64,000 nucleotides of DNA from Pullulanibacillus sp. KACC 23026. GTDB lineage: Bacteria > Bacillota > Bacilli > Bacillales > Sporolactobacillaceae. The notes beneath the pieces were generated by a model, which saw nothing but the letters and a program-made list of their open reading frames with translations, was not told the origin of the DNA and made no database searches. The stretch spans positions 1,488,001 through 1,552,000 of the forward strand of contig NZ_CP119107.1 in the NCBI RefSeq assembly GCF_029094525.1, given 5' to 3'. Positions 58,591-64,000 of this stretch are shown one piece after another. The position numbers and the translations under genes were made by a program. How positions within the stretch are numbered: position 1 is the first letter of the stretch; the number at the start of each line of letters is the position of its first letter.

Positions 58591-59220
58591 ATGACAAAAA
58601 AACCAATAATCATAGGGGTTGCAGGCGGATCTGGATCAGGAAAAACAACGGTTGCAAGAGAGATCTACAGAAATTTTCCTAATCAATCAATCGCAGTTAT
58701 TGAACAAGATGCTTATTATAAAGCTCAAGATCATAAAACGATGGAGGAGCGTCTTCAAACCAATTACGACCATCCATTAGCCTTTGATCATGACCTTTTA
58801 GTCGGTCATTTAAAGCAGCTTGTCGAATTTCAACCCATTGAAAAACCGGTGTATGACTATACAGTCCACACAAGATCTGATAAAATTATTCCTGTCGAAC
58901 CAAAAGATGTCATCATATTGGAAGGCATTCTCATTTTAGAAGATGAACGTCTGCGGGATTTAATGGATATTAAAGTCTTTGTAGACACGGATGCCGATCT
59001 TCGCATCATCAGGCGTCTTGTAAGGGATACCAATGAGCGTGGCCGTACGCTATCATCGGTCATTGACCAATATTTACATGTTGTACGTCCCATGCACAAT
59101 CAATTTGTAGAGCCCTCTAAAAGGTATGCGGATATCATCATACCTGAAGGCGGCCAGAATCAGGTCGCTATTGATTTACTCGTGACAAAAGTTCACGCCA
59201 TACTTAATCAAGTTTTATAA
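58591..59220 (+). CDS. udk: Uridine kinase
   Basis: Phosphorylates uridine and cytidine with ATP or GTP. P-loop [17 protein letters not shown], substrate segments [11 protein letters not shown] and [11 protein letters not shown], and [19 protein letters not shown]. 209 residues, normal length; ATG at 58591 with gaagggag upstream. Confidence 0.97.
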   Translation: MTKKPIIIGVAGGSGSGKTTVAREIYRNFPNQSIAVIEQDAYYKAQDHKTMEERLQTNYDHPLAFDHDLLVGHLKQLVEFQPIEKPVYDYTVHTRSDKIIPVEPKDVIILEGILILEDERLRDLMDIKVFVDTDADLRIIRRLVRDTNERGRTLSSVIDQYLHVVRPMHNQFVEPSKRYADIIIPEGGQNQVAIDLLVTKVHAILNQVL

Positions 59221-59404
59221 AAACACATAATAACAAGATAAGTTTAATTTCAGGGGCTGTGTTGATTCAAACTTTTGATTTGTCCATTTTGGGAATGGCG
59301 TAACGCCGATTCGGGTTGACCGAGAAGGAGCGCGAACGTTGTTTCACAATTGTTGAAATCTCGAGTGGCGATTGACATAGCTTAATTCAGAAGGAGTGTC
59401 GGAC

Positions 59405-59881
59405 ATGGCAGAAGAGAAAAAGCATTATATGACTCTTCAAGGTAAACAAAAACTTGAGGAAGAATTGAAATATTTAAGAACGGAGAAGCGCAAGGAAGTA
59501 GTTGAGCGGATTAAAATAGCTCGCAGCTTTGGTGACCTATCCGAGAACTCAGAGTATGATGCAGCTAAGGATGAACAAGCCTTTGTTGAAGCTAAAATTT
59601 CACAGCTTGAACAAATGATCCGTGATGCGATTATTATTCAGGAAGATGAGTCGAACCCAGATGTTGTCTCCATTGGTAAATCGGTTACGTTCATTGAACT
59701 TCCAGATGGTGAAGAAGAGACCTTCACGATTGTCGGAAGTGCGGAGTCCGATCCGTTTGAAGGGAAGATTTCAAACGACTCCCCAATGGCTAAGAGCCTA
59801 ATTGGACGCAGTTTAGGCGATGAGGTTTCCGTTCCAACGCCTGATGGCGAATTGAAAGTTAAGATTGTCAAGATCCATTAA
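59405..59881 (+). CDS. greA: Transcription elongation factor GreA
   Basis: Rescues backtracked RNA polymerase by stimulating transcript cleavage. N-terminal coiled coil with the acidic tip [20 protein letters not shown], then the FKBP-like C-terminal domain with [16 protein letters not shown]. 158 residues from the ATG at 59405, which has aaggag nine bases upstream; a GTG at 59396 is in frame but overlaps the site. Confidence 0.97.
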   Translation: MAEEKKHYMTLQGKQKLEEELKYLRTEKRKEVVERIKIARSFGDLSENSEYDAAKDEQAFVEAKISQLEQMIRDAIIIQEDESNPDVVSIGKSVTFIELPDGEEETFTIVGSAESDPFEGKISNDSPMAKSLIGRSLGDEVSVPTPDGELKVKIVKIH

Positions 59882-59897
59882 TTTCAGTAAACGAAAC

Positions 59898-59944
59898 AGC
59901 ACCTCTCTTGTTGGCTTCTTCAACAAAGAAAGGTGCTTTTTTTA
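59898..59944 (+). terminator. Intrinsic terminator after greA
   Basis: agcacct (59898-59904) and aggtgct (59931-59937), with an inner tcttgttg/caacaaaga stem, then seven T. Confidence 0.92.
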
Positions 59945-59950
59945 ATTTTA

Positions 59951-60157
59951 TTGTTTAGAAAATTATAAATTTAATGATTTGTGAATGACTCGTGAGGAGG
60001 CTCGGCCGTTCGTCCGAGGCAAGCGGGAGAATTCCCACATTGGTAAGACAACTCTTCTTTTTGTTAAACACTAGCCATAAAACTCGAGAAACTCCCACGG
60101 GTTAAGTCTTTACTTGGAACGAAGGGAGTCGTAGCATTAGCCGTTTTGTTCCTCTTT
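59951..60157. repeat. Dispersed non-coding element, copy B (short)
   Basis: Left end ttgtttagaaaattataaat (from 59951) and right end from 60031 (cccacattgg, aagacaac, tacttgg, cgaagggagtcg, ttttgttc) match the ends of the element after secF in order and orientation. Its interior is only about 44 bp and holds a ctcgg/ccgag hairpin (60001-60018). It fills most of the 388-bp gap between greA and pbpI. Confidence 0.7.
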
Positions 60158-60269
60158 TTTGTGCGAGACTAGTATGCCTCGCCTCACCCTGTGGCGTTCT
60201 TTAGAAACTCCAAAGGTAATGGGTTTACTCCCGATTGGATGTGTCAAGACTTAGAATGAGGTGAGAATT

Positions 60270-62018
60270 ATGATTCATTCTAAGCGTATTCTATCAATTG
60301 GGATCCTTCTTTTAATAGCTTTTGGTTTTCTTATCTATCATCTATCTATGCTTCAATTGTTCAGAACCACCTCTTATTCGTCAGGCCATGTCAATTTAAT
60401 TCAAAAGAGCATTGAACAACGGACCACCTCTTATGTGGTGAATGACGGCAGAGGAGCGCTCCTCGACCGCAATGGGGTTTCTTTGACGACTGAAAAGAAG
60501 CGGGCACTCATCTTATTTCCTTTTCTTAAAAATGAAGATTGGCCTATTGATCAGGTGAGCCATATTCTAGGTATTTCTTCAACTGATTTGACCGATGCCT
60601 TGGCGGCTCATAATCAACCCTTTGCTTATAAGCCTATGAGCATCTCTATTTCAAGTAAACAAGCCCAATCCATTAACGCACTTCATATACTAGGGGCAGA
60701 AGTGTTGGAAGTCACGTTGCCAAAACCAGGCAGCCTCAATTCCTATATCTTGGGAGTGGCTTCGCAAAATCCAACACTTGTAAAGAAACGTTACAGTGAC
60801 CTTTTGAATCAAGGGATTATATCAACCGCAACCCCTGTTGGAACAATGGGGCTTCAGGAGGCTTTTGATCCTTTCCTCTTATCACGAAATGAAACCAAGC
60901 TTCTTTATCACACGACAGGGGATGGGGATCCGCTTTTTAAGAATAGTGTCCGTTATTCATCTGGGGCAAGTGACAGCTATTACCCGTTAAAAGTTAAGAC
61001 GACACTTGATGCTTCCATTCAAAAGATGGCAGAACAGCTTGTGACTCAATCGGGTATTAAAAAAGGGGGACTCGTTTTACTTGATGCCAAAAGCAATAAT
61101 CTTTTGGCCATGGTGTCACGGCCGGCTCTCAATTCTAGTGATCCTTTTAAATATCCAAACTATATGCTAACTCCAGAATTTCCTGGATCTGTGTTTAAAG
61201 TGGTGACAGCGGCAGCGGCTATTGAATCGAACATTGTCAATGATCAAATGAGTTTTGATTGCAATCAAAATGTGTACGGAGATGGGGCTTCGAATAGACA
61301 GCTAGGGACTTTAAACTTTGACGATAGTTTTGCTGAAAGCTGTAACTATACGTTCGCAACATTAGGGAATCGATTGCTGGAATCCAACCTGAATGCACTG
61401 GATGATACGGCTGACAAGTTAGGTTTGTTAAGTAAAGCAGGCTGGACAGGAGATGTCTTTCATTACCAGAATTTCGAACAGATTCCAGGAGAAGGAACAA
61501 CGACGATTTTTAAAAAAGCAAGCGACCGCCATCAAACAAAGGCCATTGCTCAAACCGCGATTGGACAGTTGAATGTCAAAGTGACGCCTCTGGCCATTGC
61601 CAATATGATGTCAACCATTGCCCGCGGAGGAGAAAAGTGGGAAGTTCGAACAGCGACAGAAATAGATTACAATAACATGGGGAATATGCAGTTGGTGACG
61701 TTTCCTCATAAGACGATTCAAGGCCCCAGTCTCAAACCATACACGATTATGCAACTTCAAGACCTTCTTCGAGAGGTCGTGACATCCCCTAAAGGTACAG
61801 GGAGGGCCCTTCAGGACGCGGCGTACTCAGTAGCAGGGAAATCAGGAACGGCCGAAACAGGAAAAGGGACGGAAAATTCTTGGTTTGCCGGGTATTTTCC
61901 TGCAGATGACCCGCAATATGTATTAGTAGCCGTTGACCTCGATGTGTCTCCTGGCACCGGGAAGGCTTTAACGCTTTTTAAAAACATGGTCAATGGCCTA
62001 GCCAAGATGCCGGAATGA
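60270..62018 (+). CDS. pbpI: Class B penicillin-binding transpeptidase (PbpI-like)
   Basis: Membrane-anchored D,D-transpeptidase. One N-terminal helix (residues 4-25), a dimerisation-type domain with GALLDRNGVSLT, and the penicillin-binding domain with all three motifs: SxxK in PGSVFKVVTAA, SxN in AESCNYTF and KSG in AGKSGTAETG. 582 residues, close to B. subtilis YrrR/PbpI (584), a sigma-F-controlled sporulation PBP at the same place. ATG at 60270 with gaggtg upstream. Confidence 0.93.
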   Translation: MIHSKRILSIGILLLIAFGFLIYHLSMLQLFRTTSYSSGHVNLIQKSIEQRTTSYVVNDGRGALLDRNGVSLTTEKKRALILFPFLKNEDWPIDQVSHILGISSTDLTDALAAHNQPFAYKPMSISISSKQAQSINALHILGAEVLEVTLPKPGSLNSYILGVASQNPTLVKKRYSDLLNQGIISTATPVGTMGLQEAFDPFLLSRNETKLLYHTTGDGDPLFKNSVRYSSGASDSYYPLKVKTTLDASIQKMAEQLVTQSGIKKGGLVLLDAKSNNLLAMVSRPALNSSDPFKYPNYMLTPEFPGSVFKVVTAAAAIESNIVNDQMSFDCNQNVYGDGASNRQLGTLNFDDSFAESCNYTFATLGNRLLESNLNALDDTADKLGLLSKAGWTGDVFHYQNFEQIPGEGTTTIFKKASDRHQTKAIAQTAIGQLNVKVTPLAIANMMSTIARGGEKWEVRTATEIDYNNMGNMQLVTFPHKTIQGPSLKPYTIMQLQDLLREVVTSPKGTGRALQDAAYSVAGKSGTAETGKGTENSWFAGYFPADDPQYVLVAVDLDVSPGTGKALTLFKNMVNGLAKMPE

Positions 62019-62106
62019 GTAACCGTCATAAAAGCAGGAATCGAGCACATAACGTTTAAAGAAGAACGTTTAGTTTGGGAGTGACCAGAAAAAGGAGGCG
62101 TCTTGG

Positions 62107-62613
62107 ATGACAAAGCTCGTTTCTCATGTCTTTGGGTTGAGAGATATTAATGTCAATTCGATTGCAAATGGATCGGGTATTTTTATAGGGGAAACCAATG
62201 CTAATTATTGGGAAAGTCATGTTAAGGAGAACTTTGGTGTCGGCCATATCACCCACTCGACGACAAGGTCGATGATTGGTGTGGTTCAAGATAATGATCT
62301 AAGGGATATGACTCATATTGAAAAAAATACGATAATGAAGCAAAGGTCTACTGGTCCCAATGAATTAAAGGACATAGAGATTAACATCGATGGGGTTCAT
62401 ATCAATAATATCGCAATGAGTTCTTCGGTTTCGACTGGGGCGATTGAACAGGATTTGTGGCGTACGACCGTTAAGAATAATTATGGCACGGGTCAATTTT
62501 TGGGAATCAATCATGCTGAATCCCTTTTAAATTTGTTAAATGATCAGGATATTGTCGACCAATATAATGATGAGTCAACCAATCAATCCAGTGTTCAAAC
62601 ACAGGAAGGTTAA
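62107..62613 (+). CDS. Two-domain GerPA/GerPF-like protein
   Basis: 168 residues made of two copies of one domain. Copy 1 (about residues 8-68) has RDINVNSIANGSGIFIG and YWESHVKENFGVG; copy 2 (about 87-150) has IDGVHINNIAMSSSV and LWRTTVKNNYGTGQ. The small spore proteins of the GerPA/GerPF family show a similar opening (AINxxS...G.V..G) and Asn/Gly-rich continuation; assignment to that family is inferred. No signal peptide or membrane helix. The ribosome site aaaggagg is strong. Not present at this locus in B. subtilis. Confidence 0.6.
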   Translation: MTKLVSHVFGLRDINVNSIANGSGIFIGETNANYWESHVKENFGVGHITHSTTRSMIGVVQDNDLRDMTHIEKNTIMKQRSTGPNELKDIEINIDGVHINNIAMSSSVSTGAIEQDLWRTTVKNNYGTGQFLGINHAESLLNLLNDQDIVDQYNDESTNQSSVQTQEG

Positions 62614-62626
62614 TGGATTGCCGGTT

Positions 62627-62668
62627 AAAAAAACGTTCCCCTTATCTTAAATGGGAGAACGTTTTTTT
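62627..62668. terminator. Bidirectional terminator between the two GerPA-like genes
   Basis: aaaaaaacgttc (62627-62638) and gaacgttttttt (62657-62668) extended by ccc/ggg; A and T runs on both sides. Confidence 0.92.
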
Positions 62669-62773
62669 TACTATGACGTAATGTATAAATAGGAGTTATA
62701 AAAAAGCCTTTTGCGGACGGTAAAAAAATGTTTTTCTAACCGAATCCTTTCTCAGCAGAAAGAAGGCGGCTAA

Positions 62774-63016
62774 ATGTCAGTAAACATAAGTATTGGTGCT
62801 ATAAATGTGAATGCAGTTTTTAGAAACGGAGCCGTTACCAGTGGTGAGAGCAATATGGGCGGCTGGAGTACACACTCCAAACAGAACTTTGCAAATGGAC
62901 AGTATATAGGACTTTCTTATACAAGCTCTATTAATAATGTGCTCGATAGTGATCTGATTGACTCGCCAATTTCAGATAATGATGGGATTCCTTCCAATCA
63001 AAACCAATCGCTTTAA
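62774..63016 (+). CDS. GerPA/GerPF-like small spore protein
   Basis: 80 residues starting MSVNISIGAINVNAVFRNGA, with GWSTHSKQNFANGQYIG matching the repeated domain of the gene before it. The opening resembles GerPA/GerPF spore germination proteins, which sit in the coat and let germinants through. Own ribosome site (agaaagaagg, modest) and own terminator; the strong terminator before it suggests separate transcription. Confidence 0.65.
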   Translation: MSVNISIGAINVNAVFRNGAVTSGESNMGGWSTHSKQNFANGQYIGLSYTSSINNVLDSDLIDSPISDNDGIPSNQNQSL

Positions 63017-63057
63017 AAGGGTGTCAGGCGCAAATTATGAGTCCTGGCCTCCTTTTT
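63015..63057 (+). terminator. Terminator after the small GerPA-like gene
   Basis: aaaagg..gtcagg (63015-63028) pairs with cctggc..cctttt (63043-63056) with small internal loops and a G-U; T-rich tail. Confidence 0.7.
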
Positions 63058-63245
63058 GCTTTTATAAACGGCAGAGGGTTGCCAATATTTGTCTTCTAAG
63101 CATGAAATTTGTTGATAACTAAGGAAGCTTTTAGTCTATTAAGTGAAAAGGGTTCGTGGTACAATCTTATAGTAAAAGCCTTTTAGCTTTTACAAATATA
63201 AAAGACAAGCCATTGTTCTCGGTTTTTAAAAGGGGGAAATACATA

Positions 63246-63926
63246 ATGGCCTGGAATGACCCGCAAATGCCATCCCGAGTATCACGGCGATCTAGCCGCA
63301 GTAAAGGAAGGCTTTTGAATCTTGCAATAGGAATTGTGATTGTTGCTATTGTAATAGTTGGCGGTATTTTGTTTTATTCGATGATGCATGCGCCGGCAAA
63401 CAGTGCCGAAAGCCACAAAGCATCAGCTACTAAAAGAGTGACTTCTGCTGCTTCATCCAAAGATGGAAATTCAGGGACGGCAAGTTCCAAGGCAGATTCT
63501 GGAGCAAGCAAAACGGATTCGACCCATAAATCGTCAACCGACACGACGACTTCTGCAGATCCATCCGATAAGTCGACTTCATCAAACGATGGGGAAACCG
63601 ACACCACTACGACAAGCAGTGTGTATCACTTCTATGGCGGTGGTCCAAATGGGCCTTGGGAGCCAATTGGAACGGTGCAATCGGAACCGCACACAACAAG
63701 CTATGATTCCAAAAGTGTCGATTGGGCGGAGCAAATTAAAGCTCTTCTTTACGCAACCAATATCAATGATAATGATTATATTCTTTGGCGTCTTGAAAAT
63801 GGTGGGGCCGCTAATATGTCAAAAGGCATTATCAGCACGAAAGAAGCACAAAATGAAAAATATGTGGTCATGCTCCAATGGGTAAAAGACAAAGGCTGGG
63901 TGCCAAAGAGTGTCACAAAAGAATAA
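63246..63926 (+). CDS. yrrS: YrrS-like DUF1510 membrane protein
   Basis: 226 residues: basic start, one membrane helix (about residues 24-45), a Ser/Thr/Asp/Lys-rich low-complexity linker (about 50-130) and a C-terminal DUF1510 domain with GPWEPIGTVQSEPHTTSYD and YVVMLQWVKDKGWVP. In B. subtilis yrrS follows pbpI in one operon; here the two GerPA-like genes lie between them. ATG at 63246 with aagggggaaa upstream; earlier in-frame starts are not supported. Function unknown. Confidence 0.88.
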   Translation: MAWNDPQMPSRVSRRSSRSKGRLLNLAIGIVIVAIVIVGGILFYSMMHAPANSAESHKASATKRVTSAASSKDGNSGTASSKADSGASKTDSTHKSSTDTTTSADPSDKSTSSNDGETDTTTTSSVYHFYGGGPNGPWEPIGTVQSEPHTTSYDSKSVDWAEQIKALLYATNINDNDYILWRLENGGAANMSKGIISTKEAQNEKYVVMLQWVKDKGWVPKSVTKE

Positions 63927-64000
63927 GCGATGAACGCACACCAAGTACGGCCTCTGATTCCTTTTATTAATTTTTACTTTATGGACGGTTTCTCTTGAAT

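Overview
The window is one stretch of chromosome from an endospore-forming member of the Bacillales. Gene content and order follow the Bacillus subtilis comC-spoIIB-radC-mreBCD-minCD-spoIVFAB-rplU-rpmA-spo0B-obg region, and continue through the safA/bofC, ruvAB-queA-tgt-yajC, secDF, recJ-apt-relA-dtd, hisS-aspS, cymR-iscS-mnmA, recD2, alaS, mltG-trmR-udk-greA-pbpI-yrrS blocks. Several details set it apart from B. subtilis itself: an RNase E/G-family gene before rplU, separate secD and secF genes, no maf, csbX, tcdA, yrrN/yrrO or gln genes at their expected places, and an rsfA-like gene beside rarA. The genus cannot be fixed from the sequence. No tRNA, rRNA, CRISPR array, prophage or insertion sequence was seen.

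Layout. 1-2 kb: the end of a membrane GGDEF protein and comC. 2-10.2 kb: sporulation and cell-shape genes (spoIIB, radC, mreBCD, minCD, spoIVFA/B). 10.3-15.1 kb: RNase E/G, then L21 leader-rplU-prp-rpmA, spo0B, obg, pheB. 15.1-18.3 kb: niaR divergent from safA, then coxA and bofC. 18.4-22.7 kb: ruvAB-queA-tgt-yajC. 22.8-27.9 kb: membrane proteins (yrzE, an ArsB/NhaD permease, yrbG), spoVB on the minus strand, comN. 28-31.6 kb: secD, secF, then 1.2 kb of non-coding repeats. 31.8-38 kb: yrvD-recJ-apt-relA-dtd. 38-42.1 kb: a possible gene remnant, T-box-hisS-aspS and 6S RNA. 42.2-44.3 kb: rsfA-like and rarA on the minus strand. 44.8-52.4 kb: cymR-iscS-mnmA, a TPR protein, recD2, a small zinc ribbon protein and yrrI. 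52.4-59.9 kb: T-box-alaS-ireB-yrrK-yrzB, mltG, trmR, udk, greA. 60-64 kb: a repeat copy, pbpI, two GerPA/GerPF-like genes and yrrS.

Most genes are ordinary housekeeping or sporulation genes. Cell-wall elongation (MreBCD), division-site placement (MinCD), sigma-K activation (SpoIVFA/B with BofC), spore coat (SafA), spore envelope synthesis (SpoVB, PbpI), the phosphorelay (Spo0B), tRNA modification (QueA, Tgt, MnmA, TrmR), stringent response (RelA) and DNA repair (RadC, RuvAB, RecJ, RarA, RecD2) are all represented. Regulation visible in the DNA includes two T-box leaders, an L21 leader, sigma-A promoters and candidate sigma-E and sigma-G promoters.

The least explained structure is non-coding. 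A dispersed element has matching left and right ends at two loci (about 30400-31757 and 59951-60157). In the first copy its interior holds twelve tandem copies of a strongly palindromic 81-bp unit next to a perfect 15-bp-arm inverted repeat; in the second it holds only about 44 bp. Other items worth a look are a probable ATT start codon for comC, a possible small RNA before cymR, a decayed locus that carries the hisS promoter, and a protein with two GerPA/GerPF-like domains next to a single-domain relative.
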